Positions 24,016 to 35,659 of a DNA stretch of 64,000 nucleotides are shown piece after piece; position 1 is the stretch's first letter, and each line of letters starts with the position of its first letter. The translations under genes were made by a program, and so were the position numbers. Source of the DNA: Rhododendron vialii (taxonomy: Eukaryota > Streptophyta > Magnoliopsida > Ericales > Ericaceae); assembly GCF_030253575.1 (NCBI RefSeq), contig NC_080560.1, forward strand, positions 38,301,001 to 38,365,000. The letters are read 5' to 3'. A model generated the notes under the pieces. It saw only the letters and a program-made list of their open reading frames with translations. It was not told the DNA's origin and did not search any database.

Positions 24016-24779
24016 ATCTCGAAATAGGGGCAAAAGAAAGAAAGGTCAGGTTTGAACAAGTCCAGAGCCAACGCGGTAGGTTTGGAGTGCAAGCCCCCAT
24101 AATCACCAACCGACAAGCCAATGTTTTTCCTGTCTCCGCGTAAACTGTATATAGTGCTTGTCAAAAAGTTCTCGTATGTGCTGACAAGCTTATTTGAAAG
24201 AAGATGTTTTTTTTTGAGACAACAAAAACTAGCACAACATATGACTTTAGAGGTGCCTCCTCGAAGCATAAGCTGCACACCAAAAGTTCTCGCAAACACG
24301 CCCGCTCATATAAGAAGCGTTTAATTAATGACCGGATTGAATCTGAAATGGGTTGGATTCGTGGAACATATGGCCTCGAAGCCAGAGGCGGGGGGACACT
24401 CGGGTATTTAAGCGTGGTCGGTTGATCCTGTGTCCTTTCGTTTTTCTAACATGACAATTTTTTGTCTTGTATTCGACATTTATCTACTCTGGCCCTACTT
24501 GAAGTCCTTAATTTGCCCCATGTTATTTCAGGGTCAGACATGTGATACTTGAAATTTGTGAGTGATACGTATGGACATCTCTAACTCCCGAATGCTTTCT
24601 TCTGGACCCAAATTAGACGCAAAACCCAAATCAGACTGAAAAGGCCCAAATTAGAATACCCATATCTAGCATATAACCCTCAAAATTTTGGAATGAAACA
24701 CCCTCTTTGTTGTTTTTTAGGAAAATATGTGATTAATTTAGTGCATTATTTTAAAAAATACGAAAAGTCTCTAGGATCA
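24016..24779. other. intergenic, nothing recognised
   Basis: Short overlapping open frames only; no domain or bounded element seen. Confidence 0.4.
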
Positions 24780-24793
24780 ATTGTAAAGAGAAG

Positions 24794-25098
24794 TAACCAA
24801 CTGGGACTAGCTCAGTTGGCCAGAACTATTGCATCTCACTAGGAGGTCAGGAGTTCGAGTCTTCCTACCTGCGTGCGGGTGTTCCTTCCTTTGTATTTGT
24901 TGGGGTTATTTCTCCCCTTAATGGGGCTTGTAGTTGAGTTGGACTTATAGTGATTGTGGTATCTTTGATGGGCTTATTTATCATGTAGGTTCAATTGTTG
25001 GGCTTTGTTATTTCGTGGACTTCCATACAACGTGATTTGTACTTTGTACTGCATACATAATGTAATGATCTGTCCAACCGATTGGGCAAAAAAAAAAA
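24794..25098 (+). mobile_element. tRNA-derived SINE, 305 bp
   Basis: Box A (actagctcagttggcc) and box B (aggagttcgagtcttcc) lie near the 5' end, and the 3' end is an A run. A perfect 14-bp target duplication, attgtaaagagaag, flanks it (24780-24793 and 25099-25112). A related copy sits at 59305. Confidence 0.9.
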
Positions 25099-25112
25099 AT
25101 TGTAAAGAGAAG

Positions 25113-26249
25113 CTACATTGACCAACATATATACTCCATCGATCAATCTAATTGTTTCTCTTGATTGGCAAATAAGAAACTTAAGTCTCATATTGTTCTA
25201 GTTTTTGCCGCTACAATTCGAAATTTCTGACTTCATTCCGTGAAATTATTCAATAGTCTACAAGAATGTATGGTAGTGGAGTGGTCCGGAGAACCACATG
25301 GCGGTACTCCCCTCCATTCCTACTCACATCTTTCATTTCTTTAGTGTAGGGAAAGAATTCCTGTGAGGCGTGCAAGTAAAGCCCATTTTTATTGAACGGA
25401 AATACAGCACCGAAGCCCACTTTTGCTAAACACAGCCTGTACTCCTGTAGAATAGGCATCTGTAGTTATTTAAGCCCACATTCCTGAGAGGAACTTTTGT
25501 TGTGCAGGTATCCTCCCTTATATTTAACTCAAATTGGATTAAACAGCTTTGAATTTCCATTTGTAAATTTCTATTGTTCTCCGGCCGTGACTTCAAAAGA
25601 TATCGAATGTAAGGTCTAGTGCTATAGTCTCTTTGTTGGCAAATTTCATGACAAAACACACATTTAATTGTATTTCTGTTTTCATGGCAACGTTTTTTAG
25701 AAAATTGCTTGAGCTACTCAGATAGGCTTCAGAGAGACTACAAAGTTGCTCGAGCAACTCATACAAATTCTGCAGCTTATAAATATGCTGCCTTTTAGAT
25801 TTTTGCATCACAGATAGATGACATAGCCACCCCAAAACTTCTCATGAACTCGAAAAACATTGAAGGGGGTCTTTGACTTGAATCTTGGAGTAAAAAGAAG
25901 ATCGATGGATCATCGAGCAACAAGCATGACTCCAAGAAGTTCTTACAAACTTTGATTCAACTCACCGAAAGTACAATTTTCCGTCCAATTGCCAAGCTCA
26001 TACAGATTTTAGTCAATCAAACGAACAAACAATGAACACCAAAAGAACAACATGAAAGCAAGGAAAGTAAATTCCTCCCATAGATTCATAATTAGCAAAC
26101 CTTAAACCACGTACTCATTTCTTTTGCTGCTCTCACCAATGTACTAACCATTGCAAAATGCTTAAAGCTAGCGAGACAAATGAACCAAAAAGTTTTTTAA
26201 AGCAAAATTGGAGATGTAAAATGGTACTTACTATTTCGATGAGTGTTTT
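25113..26249. other. spacer below copy A
   Basis: No gene recognised. The 3' end of the tandem gene array begins at 26250; sequence from about 25940 probably forms its 3' flank. Confidence 0.4.
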
Positions 26250-27095
26250 TTAGTTGATTGCAGCAGCACGACGGATGCAGGCGAAGAGGAAGGGTCGGGG
26301 CTTACGCTTCCCACTCCCAATTATCAATGCAACTTCCTTACTTGTTACGGTCCAAGATTCTTCCACCCCTTTGTTTTCACAATCTTGTTTCTTTAGTTTT
26401 TCGGCGACATTTCCCTTTTCCTCGTCTGTCACCAAGAAAATCAGAAACGGAGCTCTTGACCTATCCAAATCGCTTCTTTCCACTCCTATGCTTTTGTCTT
26501 CTGCTGAAACTGCCTGATCCTGTATCGGGTTTCCAAAGCTGGTAGCACCATTGAGTATTGACAGGCTTCTGGTTCGAGTCTTGTTGTTGTGCAGTAAAGG
26601 ACTTTGATCAGATTCTTCAAACCTTGCTTTCATTGAGAGATCAAAATTAAATCTTGGCGATGTTCTAAGCTCAGCAACAGCAATATCTACTGCTTCATTA
26701 CCGGCACTCTGGAAAATTCCAGTGTCCAGTTTTGGTTTTTCTCTTGCTTCTGTGATAATTCCCACTGCCATAAAATTTTCCTTTTTCTCTTCTATTGCTT
26801 CGATGATTTTCTCCTCTGTTTGTTCTGTTTGTTCTTCTTCTTCTTCTTCATGGTTGCATTGTGTAGTAGGTAATTCTGTTGGCACTGTTTTCATAATAGG
26901 AGTTATTTCAGTTAACTCTCTACTTTCCACGCTTTCCTTTCCATTTCTACTATCATAGCCAACCATCACCAATTCAGATTGAGGAGAATTGACCTCATCG
27001 GTATTTGATTCACCAACAGCTTGTTTTGTGTCCTCATTTTCCGACTCACTCTCAATCGTTTCCTTGTTTTCGTTCCCTAGTGCTCTGATACCATT

Positions 27096-27558
27096 TGTTG
27101 CGGAAATAAGGATCAAACCAAAAAACACACAAAGAAACACACACACCCAATTGAACACAGAGACAACGGATTTACGTGGTTCCCCAAAATCGGGTACGTC
27201 CACGGGGGGGCAGCCAGATTATATTTAGGAGGAGGAGGATTACAAATCACTCAAACTCACACTCTCTCAAACTGATACAAAATCAGATACGTTTCTGATT
27301 TCCCACTCTCTGGTCTCTCACTCAAGAGAGATACTCTTGCAGAAAACCAAAGGCCTTCAATTTATAGGCCATTCAAAGACTTCCTATTCACAAGCCATGC
27401 CAGACATGGCAATTACTTTCAAACCCACGCCTGAGATTTTTTTTCTTCAGATTTTAGGCATGCCTTTTGAAGTCTACAAAGGCTGCCATCTTTATCCAAT
27501 CTTTGACCAATGAGAGAATTGGAGCCACACTTCAGCAGCCCATGTGCTGATTTCAACA
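27096..27558 (-). repeat. 3' LTR
   Basis: Downstream LTR of the gag-only element in its own orientation; identical to the LTR at 29902-30364. Confidence 0.93.
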
Positions 27559-27959
27559 ATCTCCACCTTGACGACAATTCTCCAAAGGTCTGATGCTGCC
27601 CCCAAATACAATCCAAAAACATAACAAACAGACTCTCTACAAACTCGAACAAACAAAGAGAGACAAGAGAGCAAACTATAGAAGCAAACAACAGTGCTCT
27701 CAAAACAGAACAAACAAACAGACTGACTGCAGATAACAGATGCTCTTAACAAATTCAGAATACCGGAACAAACCAACAGAAGAGCCAGATTTTTGAAGTC
27801 TTCGAGTAAACTTCAGAAAAGATTCAGACAAGTCGTGCGACAACTCAAAAGTCCCGGCAACAGATTCATATACAAATTCAGATGCTTGACCCACATCAAG
27901 CCAAATGCTCAACCTCGATTGAGCCCGGCGCCCCAGAGGCGCATGCACCCCGAAGGTGC
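27559..27959 (-). other. element 3' untranslated region
   Basis: Sequence between gag and the 3' LTR. No remains of integrase or reverse transcriptase are recognisable. Confidence 0.6.
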
Positions 27960-29303
27960 TTAACATTGAATCAGGTGGACTGAGCTTGAACCACCATCAA
28001 ACTCACTCCCAATAACTTCAGCGGACAGATCTGCAGTAGATTCAAAAACAAATTCCCCAATAACGGTGGCAGCTCCACCTTCAGCTTTACTCCCTTCAAG
28101 GAAGTATAGGTTGTTGCGTCGGATGCCTCTCATCACAACCAGATTCTTTGAACTAATCTCGAGAGCTCCACCTTGCACAGAAATCACTAAACCTGTGGAC
28201 TCTAAAGCTCCCAAAGAGATGAGATTTTGCTTCAGGTTCGGGACATACCGAACATCAGACAAAACAAATACAGATTCATCATACAAAAACAAGCTGATTT
28301 TACCTATCCCCATAGTCTTACAGGCATGGCCATTGCCCATAATAATAGAATCTCCATCCAACTCCTTGAAGCTGGAGAACAAGTCCCTATTGGGACACAT
28401 ATGATAGGTACAACCAGAATCAAATATCCACTTATCAGGATGGATAGCTAGTGATGAACTGACAAGAGCAACATCTTCATCCTCCATAAAAATAAAGTTG
28501 GCGTTGGAATCCTCTGTGTCCTTCACTTTCTTTAGTGTTGGACAATCTGCCTTCCAATGCCCTTTCTGACGACAATACGCACATACATCTTTCGGAATGC
28601 GAAATTGAGGGGCTCCTCTCGATTGGGGCCGAGAGTTGCCTCTCACAATCAGAGCTTCAGTTGTCGTGTCCCTGTGAGTCTCCTTGTCTTTCCTGCGATA
28701 CTCATTATTGATCAAAGCATTGGACACGATTTCAAACTTAATCTCTTCTTTACCATACAACAGAGTAGTGATCAGGTGATCATACTCATCAGGAAGAGAA
28801 TTCAGCAGCAGCAGTGCCTTATCCTCGTCAAGGATATTGGCATCCAGATTCTGTAGATCAGCAAGTATCTTATTGAACTCATTTAAGTGTTCAATCATCG
28901 GGGTACCTGCACGGTGCTGGAAACGGAAGAGCTTCTTCTTCAGGTAGAGGCGGTTCTCTACGCTTTTGGTCATGAACTTATCCTCGAGCTTTTTCCATAA
29001 TTCTTTAGCCCTCGTCTCCTTCATAACAGAATACTTCTGATCTTTTGCAAGACACAAACGGATTGTGCCACAAGCTTGGCGATTCAATCTATCCCAGTCT
29101 TTCTCCACCATATCATTGGGCTTATCCTCCAATGCAATATCCAACTCTTGTTGGATCAATACATCCTTCACCTCGCACTGCCACATGCCAAAGTTATTGG
29201 TGCCATCGAATTTCTCCACCTCGAACTTGGCATTGGACACCGTTGTCCTCCGCATAGAGCCTATAGAGGGCTCGGTGACAACTTTTTCAGATGCTTCGGC
29301 CAT
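27960..29303 (-). CDS. copia gag with zinc knuckle and protease (447 aa)
   Basis: Uninterrupted ORF from ATG at 29303. Residues ~31-185 are the UBN2-type copia capsid region (FDGTNNFGMW near the start, LLNSLPDEYD at 166-175). A CCHC zinc knuckle, CAYCRQKGHWKADC, is at 241-254. An aspartic protease site, WIFDSGCTYHMCP, is at 292-304 (catalytic DSG). A GAG-pre-integrase-like stretch follows at about 360-405. The frame then diverges and stops where integrase would begin. An intact, full-length gag ORF beside identical LTRs implies recent activity in trans. This is a plant LTR retrotransposon protein, not a host gene. Confidence 0.92.
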   Translation of the reverse strand: MAEASEKVVTEPSIGSMRRTTVSNAKFEVEKFDGTNNFGMWQCEVKDVLIQQELDIALEDKPNDMVEKDWDRLNRQACGTIRLCLAKDQKYSVMKETRAKELWKKLEDKFMTKSVENRLYLKKKLFRFQHRAGTPMIEHLNEFNKILADLQNLDANILDEDKALLLLNSLPDEYDHLITTLLYGKEEIKFEIVSNALINNEYRRKDKETHRDTTTEALIVRGNSRPQSRGAPQFRIPKDVCAYCRQKGHWKADCPTLKKVKDTEDSNANFIFMEDEDVALVSSSLAIHPDKWIFDSGCTYHMCPNRDLFSSFKELDGDSIIMGNGHACKTMGIGKISLFLYDESVFVLSDVRYVPNLKQNLISLGALESTGLVISVQGGALEISSKNLVVMRGIRRNNLYFLEGSKAEGGAATVIGEFVFESTADLSAEVIGSEFDGGSSSVHLIQC

Positions 29304-29901
29304 CGGGACTCCTTAGGAAAAATCCCCGAAAAAGAACCGTCGCTCAGAAACGCTAATAGCGTTTATAGGCTGCGTTGAACTATAGCAGCAACTTTTGGAG
29401 AGGAATCACGCAAAACAAAGTGTACGGTTGGATCTGGGACATCGAGATAGTCAAAAATTAACTACTCACACGCTGAAATCGGAATAAGAATGGCTCTGGA
29501 ATCGCGAAAACAAAACGTAGTCGGCTGACTAGGTGCGGCTGACTGGACTGATCAAAACTAGCTGGTCAAAAAACGTCGAAGAGTAAATTGACCGGTCAAA
29601 CGTCTTCTAATGAACCAACAAGCAGGTACAGGAAGCAGATTCAGCTTCTTCTTTAACCTTTGGACAAAGCGTGAACACACGCTAACTAGCCTTACACGCT
29701 CCACAATTGAACGGCGCGTGGGAGGTAGTTACTGCTCCGATTGAGATGGGTTTTACACCAATCTCTTCGTATCGACGATACGAACGGGATGAACAGATCA
29801 GATCAAGTTTTCAACCAGTTTCGAAAACCTGCAATTTCGGACAGAGAACAAAAATGGCGGTGGTTTCGCAAGTTTTGGTTCCCTAGTGCTCTGATACCAT
29901 T
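29304..29901 (-). other. element leader between 5' LTR and gag
   Basis: About 600 bp of untranslated leader, starting at the primer-binding site and leading to the gag ATG. Confidence 0.7.
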
Positions 29902-30364
29902 TGTTGCGGAAATAAGGATCAAACCAAAAAACACACAAAGAAACACACACACCCAATTGAACACAGAGACAACGGATTTACGTGGTTCCCCAAAATCGGG
30001 TACGTCCACGGGGGGGCAGCCAGATTATATTTAGGAGGAGGAGGATTACAAATCACTCAAACTCACACTCTCTCAAACTGATACAAAATCAGATACGTTT
30101 CTGATTTCCCACTCTCTGGTCTCTCACTCAAGAGAGATACTCTTGCAGAAAACCAAAGGCCTTCAATTTATAGGCCATTCAAAGACTTCCTATTCACAAG
30201 CCATGCCAGACATGGCAATTACTTTCAAACCCACGCCTGAGATTTTTTTTCTTCAGATTTTAGGCATGCCTTTTGAAGTCTACAAAGGCTGCCATCTTTA
30301 TCCAATCTTTGACCAATGAGAGAATTGGAGCCACACTTCAGCAGCCCATGTGCTGATTTCAACA
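29902..30364 (-). repeat. 5' LTR
   Basis: Upstream LTR in element orientation, adjoining the primer-binding site at 29888-29899. Confidence 0.93.
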
Positions 30365-31620
30365 TGTCTTGTATTTGAGGAACTTTTTCAACGGTGTTTG
30401 ATAAAGTTCCCTGATAAATGGCTTCTTCTTCAAGGATTTGTCTTTTATTTGAGGAACCATTCCTACTTAAATTCACCTCAATTGGAATTTCTTGACTGCA
30501 TTTGCTGTCAAAGCCATTCTCCAACTCATCTTCAGTCCCAGTTTCGCATTGATCCTTGGTGATTCTTGTGCCTAGTAACTTTCCTTGGGATGTTGTTTGG
30601 TCGATATTAGCATCCGAAACAGAAGTTTCATCCAGATTTTGATTTTCTTCAGTTCCTAACAAATTTTCGTTGGCCTCTGTTGGACACGAGGGAGACCCCT
30701 CATGTCCTTGCAGTAGCTCCATTTGAGCTTCACTATGTTCATCTTGATTGTTGGACTTAGATTCAAGAGGTTCTGCAGTATGTGGCTCGGATTCTGTGGC
30801 CAAAGTTGTATTAATTCCCTCTACCTCCTTTGCTGCATGTTTTGAAAATCAAATTCAATGTACGAAATCATGTGGCATATGTTTAACTATGTCACTTCCA
30901 CATGTCCTAGACCACATTTTGGAAGCAATGATGATGCAAATTTTCGCCTTCAGGTGAACTAGAAGAATAGCACTACACAAAAAAAAGAATCCGAACGCTC
31001 AATTCTTTGTTATTCTGCAAATTAGCATCGAGGTAGTGAAGTTTCATTCAACGTCCAAAGAAAATAATGAAATACTGTAAAGAACTAGAAAATTCGCCTT
31101 TGTTCAAACACTCATATTAATCTTTTCTTTTTTGTTTCTTTCATCTTCCTCAGTTGACTATCGACAGGTCACATGCAAGAGCGAAAGTGGAACACATCAA
31201 GAGTTAGGTGAATAGGGCAAGAGTACTGAAATACTAACCTTCGCCATCCAATGTTTGTTTGGCCACAGGCGGATTTCCACCCTCCGGTGAGTAATCGGAA
31301 TACAACCCTTCAACTTTTTCATGAAAATCTTTCCCCTCACCTTCTTCATTTATTTGATCTTCTCCACATTCATCGTCTCCTTGATTGGCATGCTGGGATG
31401 AATCTTCTTGAGCTTTAACTGCTGTATTATTCTCTTCTTCTGGATCATATACCAACCACAATATGAAAGAAAATACAAGGATATAATACCATGCTTCAAA
31501 TCACACCAAGATAAATAGAGTGAACAGAAGAATACACATGTCTATGCCTAAGCATCATACCTTTCATTCCAGAAACATTGATGTTGCCCATCTCATTTCC
31601 CATGTTCAGCCACTCAATCC

Positions 31621-32330
31621 CTGCAATATTTGTAAACAAAACCCGATTTACGGAGTCAAATACACTGGCTGCAAAACTCATTGTGCAACAAGTATGATTT
31701 TGTTGGAGTTTAGAACTAAAAATCTACCAAGTATAAAAAATTCCATGGTGATAATGATGTTCACTTTAGAGGACAGCTTGAGTTTATTTTGAGATTGCCA
31801 GACTGTTGAACACTTGATTAGTACTATTACCACTCTGATATTGTTTTAAGCATAGGCCTCATAAGGGGACACCATTCAGGCAAAATAGATGAACCAATAG
31901 AGATAATGGGTGGAACTCAAGGATGGAGCCAGGGGAACAAGTGGCGGCGGTCGCCATCACAACGATTTCAAAAGATGATGTGATTATATATAAAGTTAAA
32001 AAATTATCTTCAGATGGTAATAGGACCGTCACCACTAGATTTTTTTCATTACGTCTTTTATGTAGAAAGTCATTAATTAGTTCTTCAAGTTTTGTTTTAA
32101 TAAAGAAGGACAAAAAAGAATAGTTGATGACCATATTTGACGGCCAGGCGACAAATTATGAAACATGAGGTCTAAAATGCGAATAAAAAAACTTCAAACT
32201 TCATTGGTATTAAGATGTTAGGTCAACACAAAAGGAAAGAAACCAAACACCAAACCAAAGAAAGGAAAAAACGTGCTTGATGTCCACAGGCTCTGATATG
32301 TATATATGATGACAAACATGGAAAAATCTA
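31621..32330. other. copy A upstream/intronic sequence
   Basis: Homologous to the flanks of copies B and C up to about 31920 (shared text: ggggacaccattcag.caaaatagat.aacca). After that it is private sequence without a recognised element. Confidence 0.5.
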
Positions 32331-32727
32331 TGGTATGTACACCACCTTGAAGAATCTTTGTGGCTCATTTTTATGAGTTTTTGTGGCTTAATTTATGAGT
32401 TTTTGTGACTCACTTTATGAAAGTGTGTATGGTGCACCCTCACGAATTTTGTGGCTTACTTTTATGAATTTTTGTGGCCCCATATATGAGATGTTGTGGT
32501 TGTTTATATATGTATTTTTGTGGTTACAATTATGAATTTTGTGGCTTACTTTTACGATTTTTGTGGTCCTCTTTTATGAATTTTTGTGGTGTTATTTACG
32601 ATTTTTTGTGGTTCAAAATTCGAATTTTATGACTTATTCTTATGAAATTTTGTGGTTATTTATGAGATTTTGTGGCTCAAAATACAAAGGGCACACCGTA
32701 CACCCTTTTTGGAGGTGTGTACCGTAG
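32331..32727. mobile_element. hAT-like element with subterminal repeats
   Basis: Ends resemble inverted repeats (tggtatgtacacc / ggtgtgtaccgta). aaaatcta flanks both sides (32323-32330 and 32728-32735), compatible with an 8-bp hAT duplication. The interior is built of about a dozen degenerate copies of tttttgtggcttacttttatgaa. The terminal CTA overlaps the proposed duplication, so the family call is tentative. Confidence 0.55.
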
Positions 32728-32869
32728 AAAATCTACAAATATTGTTTGTAATATTAGTAGTTTTTAGTATACTATTTTGAGTTTTATCCAAGGTCGATTA
32801 CTATTCGTATCACAATTAATCTTTTCATTTTTTTAATACAAAAATTCGTTTCCGCTATGATAAAATCCT

Positions 32870-33200
32870 GGCTCCGTTCTTTAAATTGTATCTTTTTTGA
32901 CATCATTAAGTGCATAGAGCACATGATATGGGATTTCCTGACCCAAAAAATCCTTGACCCGATAAATATCCTTTGTAAAGATTTGGTGAGATTTTTGCAA
33001 GTAGATTTGGTGAAGATAGGTATCCAATATGATCGGTATATATGTGAAGTCAACTACTATTGTAACATTGTTTCGGTGCTTTACCATACGTTGTAGATAT
33101 GATATATATTTATTATGTGGTACCGATGATCACCCAGTTTTTTTTCTCTCAATGCAAGAGTCTAGTTCTCCAACAATATCGCTCTTTCTTCCTTTTCCTA
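32870..33200. repeat. array unit upstream block A
   Basis: Diverged paralog of blocks at 35660-36310 and 42300-42780. Shared pieces include ttgacatcat.aa.t.cata.gagcac, aaagatttgg.gagattttt, and the related tail near 33120-33190. It marks the upstream part of the duplicated unit. Confidence 0.6.
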
Positions 33201-33450
33201 GATTGGCCAAGTTGAATGACTTCGTCTAGGGGCTCAAACCTCAAGATAAGGGAGCCAGGTCGGGTTGAAGAATCAGTATACAAACCGAAGCCCAAGCCTT
33301 ATGGAAATAACAAAAAGTACGTGTATTGTTTACACCGGCGGTGTAAAGAATTTATCCAAAATTACACATAACATGCACCAAAAACATGCGTTACCTTGGC
33401 GGAGCGCAAAAAAAAAACAGGCGTAACCTTTCGATGAGTGTTTTAGTTGA

Positions 33451-35350
33451 TTACAAGTTTACAACACAACAGACGCAGGTGAAGAGGGAGGGTCGTGGAT
33501 TACGCTTCCCTTTTCCCTTCGTTAACGCTACTAATTCCTCAATTCTTCCGGTCCAAGATTCGTCCACCCCTTTCTTTTCATAATCTTGTTCCTTTGATTT
33601 TATCGCGACATTTCCCTTTTCCTCGTCTTTCATCAAGAAAATCAGGAACGGATCTCCTGACTTATCCAAATCGCTTCTATCCACTTCTATGGTTTTCTCT
33701 TCTGCTGAAACCGCCTGATTCTGTACCGCGTTTCCAAAGCTAGCATCACCATCAAGCATCGACAGGCTTCTGGTTCGAGTCTTCTTGTTGTGCAGTGATG
33801 GTGCTTTAGACTTTGCTTCCTTCGAGAGATCAAAATTAAATCTCGGAGATATTCTAAGCTCATCAACAGCAATATCTATGGTTTTCTCTTCTGCGAAAAC
33901 CATCGACAGGCTTCTGGTTCGAGTCTTCTTGTGGTGAAGTAATGGAGCTTGATCAGATTCTTCCGACTTTGCTTTCATTGAGAGATCAGAATTAAATCTC
34001 AGCGATTTTCTACGCTCGTCAACAGCAATATCTACTGCTTCATTACCAGCACCTTGAAAAATTCCAGTGTCCAGTTCTGGTTTTTCTATAGCTTCTGTGC
34101 TGATTCCCACTGTCGGAAAATTTTCCTTTTCCTCTTTGGTTCCTTCGATGATTTTCTCCTCTGTTTGTTCGGTTTCTTCTTCATTGTTGCATTCTGTGGT
34201 AGGTAATTCTGTTGGGACTGTTTCCATGATAGGAGTCATTTCAGTTAACTCTCTATTTTCGAAGTTTTCCTTTCCATTTCCACTGTCAGAACGAACCATC
34301 ATTAGTTCAGATTGAGAAGAACTGACCCCATCGGTCTTTGATTCATTCACCGCTTGCATGATGTCCTCGTTTCCCGAAATGGTCTCAATTTCAGTCGCTG
34401 TCATGGATTTGTCTTGTGTTTGAGGAACTTGTTCAAATGTTTTTGATGAAGTTCCCGGAGAACTGGCTTCTTGTGCTGGTTTTGAGGAAACATTCTTACT
34501 GAAATTCACCTCCTCTTTAGTTTCAGTTTCTCGTCGATCATCGTTGATGCTCATGCCTAGTAACTCGGATTCTGTATCAGAAGTTGAATTACTTGCCTCT
34601 ACCACCTCTTCTGCATGTTCTGGAAAATCAAATTCAATGTACGATAGCTGGTGGTGATCTTTGTATTAGACCAACTTTTAAAAGCAATGATGATGCAAAT
34701 TTGCCCCAAGGAACTAGGAGAGTAACACTAAACAAACAGAAGAGAATTTAAACATGATGAATGATGTAGTACGTCTTGATTGCGCTGTCTTGACCAGTTG
34801 TATCACTGGATTCTACTGGAAGAAATTCTGTAGATTGTGAAGAAAGCTTGAACTCAGTGACATCTTGGTTTGAACAGACAAAACATAGAATAAGGGATCA
34901 ATTTACTGGCAGACGCAGCGTTGAAGCGCAATATCATTCTAGTAAATGGATGGAATACATAACATTCTAGTGAAGTATTTTGCTAGATCCCGTCATCTTG
35001 CTTTGAACAAACAAAAGATCGAATCAATTTCAATTATTTTTGTCTTTATGAAATAATTTAGCTCATCCTAGCTAGGACCAACTGCGCTACACCCCTGAGG
35101 GCCATCTTGCTGTCAATGTTGGTAATGAGAATGTGGACGTGCGAACAACAGGAAGGCATAAATAAATAACAAAACAAAAAAGATGAAACAAAGAATATTT
35201 TGAAGGAATCTAGTTATAATGACTGGTATTGTTGGAGTTGTGAATGAAAAATGACTAGGTAAAACAGTCTTTTGAGGTTTTGGGCTATACCTTTTAGTCC
35301 AGAAACATTGCTGTTGCCCATCTCATATGCCATGTTCAGCCACTCAAACC
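33451..35350 (-). pseudogene. tandem family copy B, probably decayed
   Basis: The last exon 34610-33451 is fully open (386 codons plus stop TAA; starts after ACATGCAG) and ends ESWTGRIEELVAL...GKRNPRPSLFTCVCCVVNL, where the Cys cluster might be lipidated. It contains an internal repeat of about 46 residues: DIAVDE(R/L)R...RTRSLSM occurs twice. An upstream exon at 35350-35291 (GFEWLNMAYEMGNSNVSGLKG) is intact with AG/GT borders. An exon matching copy C 40067-39954 is visible around 34863-34780 but has lost the CAG acceptor context and the donor. The exon seen at 31439-31239 in copy A is missing. It could still make a shortened protein if 35291 splices directly to 34610, since both junctions are phase 1. 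Confidence 0.6.
33752..34035 (-). repeat. in-frame internal duplication in copy B
   Basis: Two adjacent coding segments of about 140 bp (33900-34035 and 33752-33890) encode near-copies ending KKTRTRSLSM. Copies A and C have one. Confidence 0.75.
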
Positions 35351-35659
35351 CTGCAATATTTGTAAAAACCAACACTTCAGAGAGTCAATTACACTGTCTG
35401 CAAAATCTATTGTACAACAAGTATGATTTTGTTGGAGTTTAGAACTCAAAAATCTACCTAGTATAAAACTTTCCATGGTGATAATGTTGTTCACATAATC
35501 ACATGCTATTAGCTCTGAATTTCAGAGAACATTTTGAACTCTGAGATTGCCAGAGTGTTGAACACTCTAATAATTCTTTGAGCATAAATCTCATCTGGGG
35601 ACACCATTCAGCCAAAATAGATTAACCAGTACCAATAAAGGTGATTGGGTGGACCTTTT

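Larger units (their letters stand above)
27072..30364 (-). mobile_element. gag-only Ty1/copia retrotransposon (TR-GAG-like)
   Basis: LTRs at 27096-27558 and 29902-30364 are each 463 bp, start TGTTG and end CAACA, and are identical base for base by eye. The primer-binding site (reverse complement gctctgatacca, initiator-Met tRNA type) is at 29888-29899; a purine tract abuts the other LTR (27559-27569). Only gag plus protease is encoded; integrase, reverse transcriptase and RNase H are absent, so mobility needs enzymes from another element. A 24-bp copy of the primer-site region (27072-27095) sits outside the distal LTR, and there is no 5-bp target duplication. Confidence 0.92.
26250..31620 (-). 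pseudogene. tandem family copy A, split by a retrotransposon
   Basis: Host exons seen on the minus strand are 31620-31561, 31439-31239 and a last exon in two parts, 30832-30365 and 27071-26250. The protein is acidic and low in hydrophobic residues (runs of E, S, N and T) until PRFNFDLSMKA, PLLHNNKTRTRSLS and the tail ESWTVTSKE...GKRKPRPFLFACIRRAAAIN. A gag-only copia element sits between the two exon parts. Reading in from the 5' part, translation runs 41 residues into LTR sequence and stops. The distal part is open back into the LTR but has no ATG, only GTG at 27203. No family is recognised; a first exon with ATG was not found. Copies B and C are paralogs. A truncated product from the 5' part is possible. 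Confidence 0.75.

Noticed and set aside
26250-27203. 317-codon open frame running from the LTR into copy A as a chimeric membrane protein
   Set aside because: The first codon is GTG and no ATG is present in the LTR-derived part; the hydrophobic stretch is LTR sequence read by chance.
27960-29303. Host retro-gene derived from gag
   Set aside because: It is flanked by identical LTRs, a primer-binding site and a purine tract, so it is a resident element gene.
32539-32727. FVVLFYEFLW-type open frame
   Set aside because: Translation of the tttttgtgg repeat array of a hAT-like element.
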